A DNA stretch of 64,000 nt from Wenzhouxiangella sp. XN201 (GTDB taxonomy: Bacteria; Pseudomonadota; Gammaproteobacteria; Xanthomonadales; Wenzhouxiangellaceae): assembly GCF_011008905.1 (NCBI RefSeq), contig NZ_JAAIVI010000017.1:992001-1056000 (forward strand), written 5' to 3'. Position 1 is the stretch's first letter; each line of letters starts with the position of its first letter. The notes under the pieces are model-generated. The model was not told the origin of the DNA. It ran no database searches and saw only the letters and a list, made by a program, of their open reading frames with translations. The position numbers were made by a program, and so were the translations under genes. This document shows positions 7,475 through 15,911 of the stretch, piece by piece.

Positions 7475-9478
7475 TCAGTCGGCCAGGCAGACAGAGTTGA
7501 GAAAGTTCTCGATCAGTTCCAGCGTCTCGGTCTGATGACGCGGGTACCAGGGCATGCTGTGCGGCATGTCATCGATCAGCTTGAAGCGAGCCGGGACGTG
7601 CTCCTGGACCGCCTTGTAGAAGTTCTCGGCGTGAAATGCGGGTGTGCGCACATCGCGATCGCCGACATAGAGCAGGATCGGGATGTTGGCCTTCTCCGTA
7701 TTGCGCATGGGGTCCATGCCGGTAACAGTCTGGCCCTGAAGGATGCGCTGCAGCCTGTTTTCACTCCAGGTCGTGCCCAGCCGGCCGAGATCGGAAACCG
7801 GGGCTCCTGCAATGGCGCATTGATAGGGGCTGTCTTCGCGCACGGTGGCTGCCACGGCGGCGAAGCCACCGTAGGAATAGCCGAAAATGACCAGGCGGTC
7901 CGGATCGGCAATGCCCTGCTCCACAAGCCACTGGGCGCCGTCGTCCTTGTCGTCCTGCATGGCCTGGCCCCACTCCCGGTCACCGGCCAGCCACAGCTCC
8001 CGTCCGAGTCCGGCCGAACCGCGGTACTGCGGACGCAGGACCGCAAATCCGCGCGAGGTCAGAAAGGGGACCCAGCCCGAACCGTCCCAGCCGGTAAAGT
8101 CGCGCGCCCAGGGGCCGCCGTGTGGATGAATGACGGTCGGCAGGGGATCGTCGCCTTCCTCCCAGTCGACGGGCAGGTCCAGGATGCCCGGAATTTCCAT
8201 GCCGTCGCGAGCCTCGTAGGTGACCCAGCGCTGTTCACCGACTTCATCGGAGTCGAACCAGGGCCGTTGGCTGCCCAGCGACTGCACCTGCTGGCGGTCG
8301 TGCAGCAGATGGTAGGCGGGCGGGTGCTTGTGGCTGGATGTCGTGAACAGCACGGTCGACAGGTCATCGTTGTAGCCGTTGATGGAGATGTTCTGCTCGG
8401 GAAAGGCTTGCTTGAGCCCCTGGTGGATGGCGCGGAAATCCGGATGGACATATTGCGTCTGGACCGAGGGGCCGGCCAGTCGGAAGCCGATGACCTGGTT
8501 GAAATTGCTGGGCTGATTGCCGAATACCAGGCCGCTGATGGAGTATTCACCATGGCTGAGCAGGGGTTCTTGATCGAATTCACGCTTGGCCGGATCGTAC
8601 ATCCAGGCCTGGACCTGATCGGAAAAGAGGTCGGTCAGCACGTAGTACTTGCCGGAGGCCTCGTCGATACCGACGATATCGACGGAATGTCGATTGGCCA
8701 GATCGGTCGAGAGCTTGTCATGTCGTTCGAACTCGCCCGATTCCTGGTTGAGGATCAGGATGCGCTGCGTGTAGCCTTTGCTGTCGCCCTCGATCTCCGT
8801 GCGGGTGAGCACTTCACCGGTCCGGGGATGAAAAAGGCCGGGGGTACTGCCTGCGTTCGAGCGGACCAGCAGCTCGGTATCGCCAGTGCGCAGGTCGTAG
8901 CGGTAGAAGTTGCCCTGCAGGGCAAGTCCGTTGATCTGCCGAATGATGACCTTGTGCGGGTCCAGCGGCAGGGTGCTCACCAGAGAGGCTTCGCCGCCGA
9001 TTTCGAGACAGCGCTGGGTCGCCTGGCTCACGCCGAGCCTGCGGACGTTGCTGGCGAAGGCTTCCTCGAATTCACTGTGCTCGACGTCGGTGAGATAGGC
9101 CTTGCTGACGAAGGTGCGGGTGGCGCCCGAGAAATTGCCCTCGCCGCAGCCTCCCAGTCGCCCGGTCCACTCCTGGCGGCCGATGACCAGCAGGCGATCG
9201 GACTTGAGAGCACTGGCGGCGATGAATTTCATGCGGTCGCCGCTGGGCGTGATCTGCGGGCCTTCATCCATATTGTCGAGATCCCAGGTGGCCAGGGCCG
9301 TTTCCCGGTTGTCGGAGCCCGGCAGTGCGACGATGGCGACGAGTTGCTCGCCGTCGACACTCATCGAGACCGACTGGATGTTGGGAACCTTGGCCAGTGC
9401 TTCGGCCGGAATGGGTTTGGCGCTTGCCGGTGAAACAAGGAATGCGGCCGCGATTGCCGCCAGAATGATCCGGATCAT
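7475..9478 (-). CDS. Exported S9 (prolyl oligopeptidase) family peptidase
   Basis: A 667-residue secreted peptidase. I chose the ATG at 9478, 9 bases after GTGAGG; a GTG at 9493 would add five residues. A signal peptide covers about residues 1-19 (ending SPASA). A beta-propeller-like N-terminal region precedes a C-terminal alpha/beta-hydrolase domain with nucleophile S535 in FGYSYGGFAA, aspartate in YVGDRDVRTP and histidine in DDMPHSMPW. S9 enzymes cleave short peptides, often after proline or as dipeptidyl or acylaminoacyl peptidases; specificity cannot be read here. It stands alone with its own terminator. A second, DPP-IV-like S9 enzyme is encoded at 59534-61780. Confidence 0.88.
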   Translation of the reverse strand: MIRIILAAIAAAFLVSPASAKPIPAEALAKVPNIQSVSMSVDGEQLVAIVALPGSDNRETALATWDLDNMDEGPQITPSGDRMKFIAASALKSDRLLVIGRQEWTGRLGGCGEGNFSGATRTFVSKAYLTDVEHSEFEEAFASNVRRLGVSQATQRCLEIGGEASLVSTLPLDPHKVIIRQINGLALQGNFYRYDLRTGDTELLVRSNAGSTPGLFHPRTGEVLTRTEIEGDSKGYTQRILILNQESGEFERHDKLSTDLANRHSVDIVGIDEASGKYYVLTDLFSDQVQAWMYDPAKREFDQEPLLSHGEYSISGLVFGNQPSNFNQVIGFRLAGPSVQTQYVHPDFRAIHQGLKQAFPEQNISINGYNDDLSTVLFTTSSHKHPPAYHLLHDRQQVQSLGSQRPWFDSDEVGEQRWVTYEARDGMEIPGILDLPVDWEEGDDPLPTVIHPHGGPWARDFTGWDGSGWVPFLTSRGFAVLRPQYRGSAGLGRELWLAGDREWGQAMQDDKDDGAQWLVEQGIADPDRLVIFGYSYGGFAAVAATVREDSPYQCAIAGAPVSDLGRLGTTWSENRLQRILQGQTVTGMDPMRNTEKANIPILLYVGDRDVRTPAFHAENFYKAVQEHVPARFKLIDDMPHSMPWYPRHQTETLELIENFLNSVCLAD

Positions 9479-9557
9479 TTGTAAGAGCCTCACTTTGCTG
9501 CGGTGTTTGGACTATCGGATAGGCATTCTACGCGAGCGCCGAATGCGGTGCGCAGGC

Positions 9558-10178
9558 TTAGAAGCTGCGCAAGCTGCCGACGGCCAGACCCTCGATGGCG
9601 AATGCTCGCGTGCTGGAGACCTGGATGTCGGGGTAGCCCGGATTCTCACTTGCGAGAACGATGTTCCCGCCGCGCCGCCGATAGCGTTTGACGGTGACTT
9701 CATCGTCGATGCGGGCCACCACGATCTGTCCCGGGCGGGCGTCGGGGGTACTGTGCACGAGCAGTAGATCGCCGTGCTCGATTCCGGCGCCGGTCATGCT
9801 GTCGCCACTGACGCGCAACGCGTAATCGGGACGCGGCCTGAAAAGGGCAGCATCGAGGCGGACTTCGTCTTCCTGGTTGACTATCGCCAGCAACGGCGTG
9901 CCGGCGGCCACACGGCCGATCAGGGGCACGCTCAGGCTGCGCGAATCGTCGCCCGACAGGTTTTCAGGGCCTTCAGGCAGCACGATGCCGCGGGCGGTGC
10001 CGGCGCGCAGTTCGATCGCGCCATGTGCGGCCAGCGCGCGCAAGTGGCATTGGGCCGCGTTGGGCGAGGCAAAACCGAAGTGCTCGACGATTTCAGCGCG
10101 CGTCGGCGGCAGGCCTTCATCGCGCATTCGCGCACGAATGAAGTCGAGAATCTCCTGTTGCCGGGCCGTCAACTGCAT
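9558..10178 (-). CDS. lexA: LexA SOS repressor
   Basis: A 206-residue repressor of DNA-damage genes. The N-terminal winged helix (residues 1-65, TARQQEILDFIRARM) is followed by the S24 self-cleaving domain. The cleavage site is A92-G93 (RVAAGTPL), the nucleophile S127 (SGDSM) and the general base K164 (VTVKRY). Activated RecA filaments trigger cleavage and derepression. A perfect operator lies eight bases upstream of the start, so the gene controls itself. No recA, imuA or other SOS gene is adjacent. Confidence 0.96.
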   Translation of the reverse strand: MQLTARQQEILDFIRARMRDEGLPPTRAEIVEHFGFASPNAAQCHLRALAAHGAIELRAGTARGIVLPEGPENLSGDDSRSLSVPLIGRVAAGTPLLAIVNQEDEVRLDAALFRPRPDYALRVSGDSMTGAGIEHGDLLLVHSTPDARPGQIVVARIDDEVTVKRYRRRGGNIVLASENPGYPDIQVSSTRAFAIEGLAVGSLRSF

Positions 10179-10185
10179 CGCCTGA

Positions 10186-10201
10186 CTGTATCAAAAAACA
10201 G
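10186..10201 (-). promoter_or_regulatory. LexA operator (SOS box)
   Basis: CTGTATCAAAAAACAG matches CTGT-N8-ACAG exactly. It sits 8-23 bases upstream of the lexA ATG and overlaps the likely promoter, as expected for autorepression. Confidence 0.85.
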
Positions 10202-10214
10202 TGCGCTGCGTTGT

Positions 10215-10778
10215 CTATCGGTGGATCACGATGTGGCTCGAGAAGCGCAGCCGGGGGCCGTAGTACCAGGGATAGTGCAGATAAGGACCCCATGGGTCGT
10301 GATACCAGCGCGGATCGCGATAGAGCAAGTCGTGGGGCCGATCGGCCCAGAGGAAGAGCGTGTCGGCTGCAACCCGCGGGTAGACATAAGTGAACTCACC
10401 GATCCGGCCCTCGACGAAGCCGGTCAGCCTGCCAATGACGGTGATATCGCGACCGCTCTCGAAGATGGCGGGATCCTCGAAGCCCTGGCGGCAGGCCAGG
10501 AAGCGCCCCTCGGCCTGATCGCTGGCCATGGGCCGGGCGTAACGATCGAGCGGCTGGTCGAGGATTTCGATGCAGGTGGATTCGCTGCCCGGGCGGGTAT
10601 CGACAATGCGACCGCCCCAGCGTACCTGGTCGCCCACGTGTTGATCGGCCGCCTGTTCCGGGGTGATTTGAGCGAAGGAACCTTCCAGCGGTTCCGGCAC
10701 GGTGGCACAGCCGCCGGCGAGCAGGAGAGTGGCGGCGATCAGGAGTCCGAATCGTTTCGAGGGGAAATGAGTGTTCAT
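10215..10778 (-). CDS. Slp-family outer-membrane lipoprotein
   Basis: The ATG at 10778 places a lipoprotein signal at the N-terminus with lipobox LAGGC (Cys about residue 24); the longer frame upstream lies inside the neighbouring gene. The 187-residue product has the Slp/YeaY pattern: GDQVRWGGRIVDTRPG, IEILDQPLDRYARP and GRDITVIGRLTG. The C-terminus is Trp/Tyr/Pro-rich (DPRWYHDPWGPYLHYP). Slp proteins are starvation- or stationary-phase-associated outer-membrane lipoproteins whose molecular function is unknown. It follows the transglutaminase-like gene by 34 bases and is likely the last gene of the moxR-DUF58-tgpA cluster. Confidence 0.85.
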   Translation of the reverse strand: MNTHFPSKRFGLLIAATLLLAGGCATVPEPLEGSFAQITPEQAADQHVGDQVRWGGRIVDTRPGSESTCIEILDQPLDRYARPMASDQAEGRFLACRQGFEDPAIFESGRDITVIGRLTGFVEGRIGEFTYVYPRVAADTLFLWADRPHDLLYRDPRWYHDPWGPYLHYPWYYGPRLRFSSHIVIHR

Positions 10779-10812
10779 TCTGAAAGGGTTCCCTGGCAAT
10801 GCGTCCAACGCA

Positions 10813-12792
10813 TTAGACGACCGTGGCCCCGCGGGGTTCAGTGCGCCGTGGTCGAAACCGGCGGCTGCGTTCGATAAATTGCTGTTGCTGTGATCGATTC
10901 GTGCCCGGACCATAGTGAATCCTGCAGTAGTCGTCGACCAGTGCCTGCAACTCGCCGGCATGGTCGATGCGGGGTGCCAGACGTTCTACCCAGTCCCGGG
11001 GTGATTCCTGTGCGCGCTTGCCGAGCCCCCGGCGCGCCATTCGGACCAACAGGCGTTGCCAGGCGCGCTGAACCGGATCGGCTGCGCGCGGGCGATAACC
11101 CAGCCAGGCCCAGGCCAGTGCGGATACGACCAGCGCGAGAGCCGCGATCATGATCAGGGCCATGCCGGTGCGCGAGACCTCCGGCAGGCCGAACCACTGC
11201 ATCAGGCGCCGCTGACGGTCGGAATCGAAGCCCAGGACCCAGTTGTTCCACAGGTACTGCAGTCGGTCGTAGCGGTTGCGCAGGTCGCGTAGCCACTCAG
11301 ACTCGAACAGCCCGTCGCGCGCTCCGCTGACGCTTTGCGAGCCGCTTTCAACGCGTTCTGGAGAGACCGCGGCGGTCGGGTCGACCCGGGTCCAGCCGCT
11401 ACCGTCCAGCCACACTTCTACCCAGGCGTGGGCATCGGAATTGCGCACCAGCATGTAGCCACCGTTCTCCTGCCAGTAGCCGCCCAGGTAGCCGGTGACG
11501 ATGCGTGCCGGAATGTCGGCAAAGCGCATCATCACGGCAAAGGCGGAGGCGTAGTACTCGCAATAGCCGGTGCGCAGATCGAACAGGAACTCGTCGGCGC
11601 CATGGCGCGCCAGCGGCGAGGTTTCGAGACTGTAGAAGAAGGGTTCCTCGCTCAGCCAGCGGAGGACGTACGCAACCAGCTCCCGGTCGTCGTCGAAGCG
11701 GGCGCGGAGTTCGCGCGCCATGGCCCGGGTGCGTGGATTGCGGTCCCCGGGCAGATCGAGGGCCAGCCGGCGAAGGGGGTCAGACAACTCCGGCATGTCG
11801 GTGAATTCCGGATTACTGCGGACCTCGTAACGCTTGAGGGTGGTTACCGGATGACGGCTAGTAATCTGGAAATCGAGCGAGATGCGGGCGTTCTCGGGCG
11901 CGCTGACCGGGTAGTCCAGGGCGAACAGCCAGTGGCGCTCGTGGGGTTCGAGCTGAACGCTGTAGCGGTAGTCGTCGCGGCTTGGTGGTACGGGACGGGC
12001 GGGAACCCGAGTGGGCAGAAATGCCTGCTCCCAGGTGTCGCCGTCGAAGCGCCAGAGCACCGGCCCGCGCCAGTAGAGTTGCTCGCGCGGTGGCGGGCGG
12101 TCGCCGAATTCGGCCCGGAAGGCCGGGGAATCGTCCGCGAACAGGTTGGCGATCGCGCCTGGTGACATGCTGTCGGATAGTCCGGTGCGCCCGTCCATTA
12201 CCTCATCGGGCAGGCCCCAGAGCGGTTGCGCCAGCCGCGGGAAGGTCACGAACAGCACCAGGGCCACCGGCACGGCGGCCAGCAGCATCACGGCACCGTT
12301 GCGCAAAATGCTGCGGCTGCCACCCGGCGCCCGGCGATGACCGCTCTCCACGGCCTGGATGCTGTAGAGCGCGCAGATCGCCACCAGCGCACCGGCGAGC
12401 AGGTAGCCGAGATAGACAAGTCGCTCGTTGAACAGGAACTGGGTTGCGACCAGGAAGAAAGACACCGAAGCGACCAGGCGCAGGTCGCGAATTCGCCAGA
12501 GTTCCATCATCTTGGCCGCCAGCATCAGGCACAGCAATCCGGTAGCCGAGCGGCGGCCCCACTCGCCACCATAGCTGACAAGCAGCAGTGCAATCACCAC
12601 CAGCGTCAGCGTGACGCGGAGCCATCCAGGCGGCGCGCGCCAGTCGTATCGTGACGCCAGCAGACGCCAGATACAGGCCGCGACGACGACCCCGGCAAGC
12701 ACCTGTGGCATGGCCAGCAAGTGGGGGATGGCTGCCACCAGGAATGCGCCCAGGGTCCAGGCAACAGCCGTCAACGGCAAGCGATCACCCAT
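10813..12792 (-). CDS. TgpA-like membrane protein with DUF3488 and transglutaminase domains
   Basis: The 659-residue protein starts at ATG 12792, six bases beyond the DUF58 stop. The N-terminal third holds several membrane segments (about residues 8-200, DUF3488). A periplasmic transglutaminase-like domain follows with triad C411 (RTGYCEYYAS), H455 (NSDAHAWVEVW) and D471 (TRVDPTAA). One more membrane span lies near residue 550 and a basic cytosolic tail ends the protein. The Pseudomonas homologue TgpA is essential and periplasmic; its substrate is unknown. The fixed neighbourhood moxR-DUF58-tgpA suggests an AAA-assisted assembly or activation system at the envelope. Confidence 0.9.
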   Translation of the reverse strand: MGDRLPLTAVAWTLGAFLVAAIPHLLAMPQVLAGVVVAACIWRLLASRYDWRAPPGWLRVTLTLVVIALLLVSYGGEWGRRSATGLLCLMLAAKMMELWRIRDLRLVASVSFFLVATQFLFNERLVYLGYLLAGALVAICALYSIQAVESGHRRAPGGSRSILRNGAVMLLAAVPVALVLFVTFPRLAQPLWGLPDEVMDGRTGLSDSMSPGAIANLFADDSPAFRAEFGDRPPPREQLYWRGPVLWRFDGDTWEQAFLPTRVPARPVPPSRDDYRYSVQLEPHERHWLFALDYPVSAPENARISLDFQITSRHPVTTLKRYEVRSNPEFTDMPELSDPLRRLALDLPGDRNPRTRAMARELRARFDDDRELVAYVLRWLSEEPFFYSLETSPLARHGADEFLFDLRTGYCEYYASAFAVMMRFADIPARIVTGYLGGYWQENGGYMLVRNSDAHAWVEVWLDGSGWTRVDPTAAVSPERVESGSQSVSGARDGLFESEWLRDLRNRYDRLQYLWNNWVLGFDSDRQRRLMQWFGLPEVSRTGMALIMIAALALVVSALAWAWLGYRPRAADPVQRAWQRLLVRMARRGLGKRAQESPRDWVERLAPRIDHAGELQALVDDYCRIHYGPGTNRSQQQQFIERSRRFRPRRTEPRGATVV

Positions 12793-12797
12793 CGTCG

Positions 12798-13769
12798 TCA
12801 CCACTCGGCCAGTGCCCGCAGGCATTCGCGCAGATGGGGCGGATCGCCAGCCGGTCCCAGCGTTTTTGTACCGAGCTTCAGCGACCAGCTGCGGCCCTCG
12901 GCGTGTGCGCGCAGGATCCATGCCGTGACAATGCGGATTCGTTCCTCAAGATCGCGGCCGGGTGTGCGCTGGAGATCGAGGAAGATTTCGCGCGACCGCT
13001 CCTCCCGGAACTCGCGCGAGAGCAGGGTCTGATGGCGCTGGGTGGCCTTCCAGGCGATGCGGTGCAGCGGGTCGCCCTCGCGCCATTGCCGCAAGCTGTG
13101 AAACTCTTCGCCTTCGTCGCGTTGCCGTGCCTGGCTGCCCTGTCGGGGGGTGCCGTGTTCGGGCAGGGGCGGCACCTGTTCGGCGGGTTGTGGCCAGACC
13201 AGGCAGGGTGCCGACGGTTCGATCCAGGACCAGGCCCGGAACAGCCCCAGGGGATGGGTGGTTTCAACGCGCAGGCGGCCGACCGCTTGCCAGCCGCGGT
13301 GGTGGGTGGGCAGGTTCAGACGGGCTTCGCCGGCACTTGCGGCCGGCAGATCGAGCCGGGCCAGGCGCGGTCCGGCTCGAACCACCAGGTCGGGACGCGG
13401 ACGATTGTCTTTCTGGGTGAGACTCAGGCGGTAGCAAAGCGGCCGACCGGCGTGCACCGGTGCCGCGTTACCGCGACGAATACTCAGACCGTGCAGGTTG
13501 CGATAGGCCAGCAGCATGCTGTTGACGGCTACGGCGGCAACGATGAAGGTGGTCAGCAAGCCGAGGTTGTTGTTGAAGTTGAGGCTGCCAACGAGCATTG
13601 CACCCATCAGCAGGCCCAGCATCCAGCCAAAGCGCGTGGGCAGGATGAAGATCTGCCGGTAGCCCAGCGTGATGGGCAGGTCTAGGCGGGTACGCCGTTT
13701 CAGCCAGCGATCGAGCAGGGCCACCAGGGCGCCCCTGCCGCGGCCAGGGTCGGCCTTGACGTGCGCCAT
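12798..13769 (-). CDS. DUF58 domain protein (MoxR-associated)
   Basis: A 323-residue protein starting at ATG 13769, which shares one base with the moxR stop (TGATG); a GTG three bases earlier is possible. Two hydrophobic segments lie near residues 45-90 (GWMLGLLMGAMLVGSL and TTFIVAAVAVNSMLLAYR). The DUF58 signature SLRQWREGDPLHRIAWKAT is near residue 225. DUF58 proteins accompany MoxR ATPases and often resemble von Willebrand A domains; here the role is presumably as a membrane partner of the adjacent MoxR and TgpA. Biochemical function is not known. Confidence 0.88.
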   Translation of the reverse strand: MAHVKADPGRGRGALVALLDRWLKRRTRLDLPITLGYRQIFILPTRFGWMLGLLMGAMLVGSLNFNNNLGLLTTFIVAAVAVNSMLLAYRNLHGLSIRRGNAAPVHAGRPLCYRLSLTQKDNRPRPDLVVRAGPRLARLDLPAASAGEARLNLPTHHRGWQAVGRLRVETTHPLGLFRAWSWIEPSAPCLVWPQPAEQVPPLPEHGTPRQGSQARQRDEGEEFHSLRQWREGDPLHRIAWKATQRHQTLLSREFREERSREIFLDLQRTPGRDLEERIRIVTAWILRAHAEGRSWSLKLGTKTLGPAGDPPHLRECLRALAEW

Positions 13770-14722
13770 CACGGCACCGGGGTCGACTCCAGGATGGCGC
13801 GTGCCACGTCGTCGCCACTGGCTGAAGCCTCCGCTATTGGTTGCAGCCGGTGGCCGGCCAGGGCCGGAAAGATCGCCTGCACGTTGTCGGGCAGGCAGAA
13901 GTCCTGCTGCATGACCAGCGCGTGGGCACGGGCTACATGGACCAGGGCCAGGGCGGCGCGGGGCGACAGTCCGGCCTTGATTTCCGGATGGCTGCGGGTG
14001 GCGGCGACCAGGGCCTGGATATAGTCGAGCACGGGCTCGGAAACGTGCAGGGTGGCGGCCAGCTCGATCAGTTGCATGACCTGCTCGGGATTGAGCACCG
14101 GTTCGAACTGCTCGAGCATGCGGCGGCGGTCGGGTTCGGTCAGCAATCGCCGCTCTTCGCGTTCCGATGGATAGCCGATGCGGGTGCGCAGCAGGAAGCG
14201 GTCGAGCTGGGAATCGGGCAACGGGTAGGTGCCGGACAAATCGAGCGGATTCTGGGTGGCGATAACGTAAAACGGTCGCGGCAGGATATGCGTGTGACCG
14301 TCGACCGTGACCTGTCCCTCTGACATGGCCTCGAGCAGGGCGGACTGGGTCCTCGGCGTGGCCCGGTTGATTTCGTCGGCCAGGACGACATGCGCGAAGA
14401 TCGGGCCGGGCCGGAACTGGAACTGTTCATCCTGGCGTCGAAAGACCGAAACGCCGAGGATGTCGGCCGGCAGCATGTCGCTGGTGAACTGGATGCGTTG
14501 CCAGCTGCCGCCGACAGCCATCGAAAGCGCTTGTGCCAGGGTGGTCTTGCCAACGCCGGGCAGATCCTCGATCAGCAGGTGACCGCCCGCGAGCAGGGCC
14601 GAGAAGGCCAGATCGATGACCTCGCCCTTGTCGACGATGATCTCGGCGACGCGGGCGCGGGCGGCCGCCAGCGGCTCGGCCAGCGACGCCGGTGCCCGGT
14701 CGGTGACGAGCGGCTCATTCAT
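13769..14722 (-). CDS. MoxR-family AAA+ ATPase
   Basis: A 317-residue AAA+ ATPase with Walker A at residues 55-61 (LPGVGKTT), Walker B at 112-117 (VVLADEINRA), sensor 1 in FYVIATQNPLD and the C-terminal lid. MoxR proteins act as chaperone-like ATPases that mature or activate partner complexes. The start overlaps the phhB stop by eight bases and the stop overlaps the DUF58 gene start, so translation of the set is coupled. Function is inferred from family and synteny. Confidence 0.93.
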   Translation of the reverse strand: MNEPLVTDRAPASLAEPLAAARARVAEIIVDKGEVIDLAFSALLAGGHLLIEDLPGVGKTTLAQALSMAVGGSWQRIQFTSDMLPADILGVSVFRRQDEQFQFRPGPIFAHVVLADEINRATPRTQSALLEAMSEGQVTVDGHTHILPRPFYVIATQNPLDLSGTYPLPDSQLDRFLLRTRIGYPSEREERRLLTEPDRRRMLEQFEPVLNPEQVMQLIELAATLHVSEPVLDYIQALVAATRSHPEIKAGLSPRAALALVHVARAHALVMQQDFCLPDNVQAIFPALAGHRLQPIAEASASGDDVARAILESTPVP

Positions 14723-15053
14723 CCAGCAGGGCGTTGACCTTGGCCGCGCAAATGAAATCGTTTTCGCTCAAGCCTTCGATGGCATGGGTGGTGAAATGAA
14801 TCAGGCAGAAGTTGTAGCCGGCCTCGAAATCCGGGTGATGGCCTTCCTGGTTGGCGATCCAGGCCATGGCGTTGATAAAGGCCATGGTCTTGTAAAAGCC
14901 CTTGAACTCGAAGCGGCGGAAAATCTTCTTGCCGTCGTCATCGACCTGCCATCCCGGAATCTGCGATAGCAGTTGCTCGACGCGGTCGCGATCGAGCGGG
15001 TCCGTGCCACCTTCGCAGGGAACGCATTTTTTCTCGGTCAGGGTGTCGGTCAT
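14715..15053 (-). CDS. phhB: Pterin-4a-carbinolamine dehydratase
   Basis: A 112-residue cytosolic enzyme that dehydrates 4a-hydroxytetrahydrobiopterin so that the pterin cofactor of phenylalanine hydroxylase can be reduced again. The active-site signature is GHHPDFE at residues 71-77, with a further histidine in HFTTHAIEGLSENDF. It lies two bases downstream of phhA, whose cofactor it recycles, and overlaps moxR by eight bases. Confidence 0.95.
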   Translation of the reverse strand: MTDTLTEKKCVPCEGGTDPLDRDRVEQLLSQIPGWQVDDDGKKIFRRFEFKGFYKTMAFINAMAWIANQEGHHPDFEAGYNFCLIHFTTHAIEGLSENDFICAAKVNALLDE

Positions 15054-15055
15054 GG

Positions 15056-15856
15056 TCAGGCTGCTTCCTTGGTCTTGGGTGGGTAGGTGGGTTCGAACTG
15101 GCCCAGCGCGCGCGCCTTGCGGATCAGAGCCAGCAGGTCCTCGCCGGCCAGGTCGAACAGGTCATCCATCTGGTCGAGCACGTAGTAAACGGTCTGGAAG
15201 ATATCGATTCGATAGGGCGTACGCAGCGCATCAATCGGATCGAAGGGTCGCCGCATTGGCTTGTCGCTTTCGAGCGAGTAAACCGTCTCACCCGGCGAAG
15301 ACGCGATGCCGCCGCCGTAAATGCGCATGCCCTTGGCCGTATCGATCAGGCCGAACTCGACCGTAAACCAGTACAGCCGCGCCAGGAACACGCGCTCCTT
15401 CTTCGAGGCCATGACACCGGCCTTGCCGTAGGCTTCGGTGAAGTCGGCAAAGGCCTGGTGGGTGAGCATGGTGGTGTGGCCGAAGATTTCGTGGAAGATA
15501 TCCGGCTCCTGCAGGTAGTCCATTTCCTCGCGCGAGCGGATGAACGAGGCGGCCGGAAACTTCCTTTCCGAGAGCAGCTTGAAGAAGCGGTCGAAATTGA
15601 TCAGCGCGGGTACCGGGGCGACTTCCCAGCCGGTGCGTTCGCGCAGCACCTTCGAAACCTCGCCGGGCTGTGGGATACGCTCGGTTGGCAGATCGAGTAT
15701 TTCCAGTCCGTCGAGGAATTCCTGGCAGACCCGGCCCTGGATGACCTCGATCTGGCGCGCATACAGGTCGCGCCACACGCTATGCTCTTCATCCGTGTAC
15801 GGGATGATGCCGTTTTCGTCCGGCACCTTGGCTTCGTACTTGGTTGACTTGCCCAT
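15056..15856 (-). CDS. phhA: Phenylalanine 4-monooxygenase
   Basis: A 266-residue iron- and pterin-dependent hydroxylase converting phenylalanine to tyrosine. The iron ligands are H122 and H127 (IFHEIFGHTTM) and E167 (YWFTVEFGLI). I set the start at ATG 15856 because AGGAGGT lies four bases upstream (15861-15867); the longer frame has no such site. Bacterial enzymes lack the N-terminal regulatory ACT domain, as here. It is the first gene of phhA-phhB and is divergent from the FAD oxidoreductase gene. Confidence 0.96.
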   Translation of the reverse strand: MGKSTKYEAKVPDENGIIPYTDEEHSVWRDLYARQIEVIQGRVCQEFLDGLEILDLPTERIPQPGEVSKVLRERTGWEVAPVPALINFDRFFKLLSERKFPAASFIRSREEMDYLQEPDIFHEIFGHTTMLTHQAFADFTEAYGKAGVMASKKERVFLARLYWFTVEFGLIDTAKGMRIYGGGIASSPGETVYSLESDKPMRRPFDPIDALRTPYRIDIFQTVYYVLDQMDDLFDLAGEDLLALIRKARALGQFEPTYPPKTKEAA

Positions 15857-15860
15857 GAGT

Positions 15861-15867
15861 ACCTCCT
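15861..15867 (-). promoter_or_regulatory. Strong Shine-Dalgarno site of phhA
   Basis: The minus strand reads AGGAGGT four bases before the ATG at 15856. It decides the start against an in-frame extension to 15928. Confidence 0.85.
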
Positions 15868-15911
15868 GAAAACTTGATCCGTTTATCTTATCACCCGAAG
15901 GCGTTTTTTCC

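Noticed and set aside
7361-9433. 690-residue plus-strand frame opposite the S9 peptidase
   Set aside because: Antisense shadow; it even crosses the peptidase terminator.
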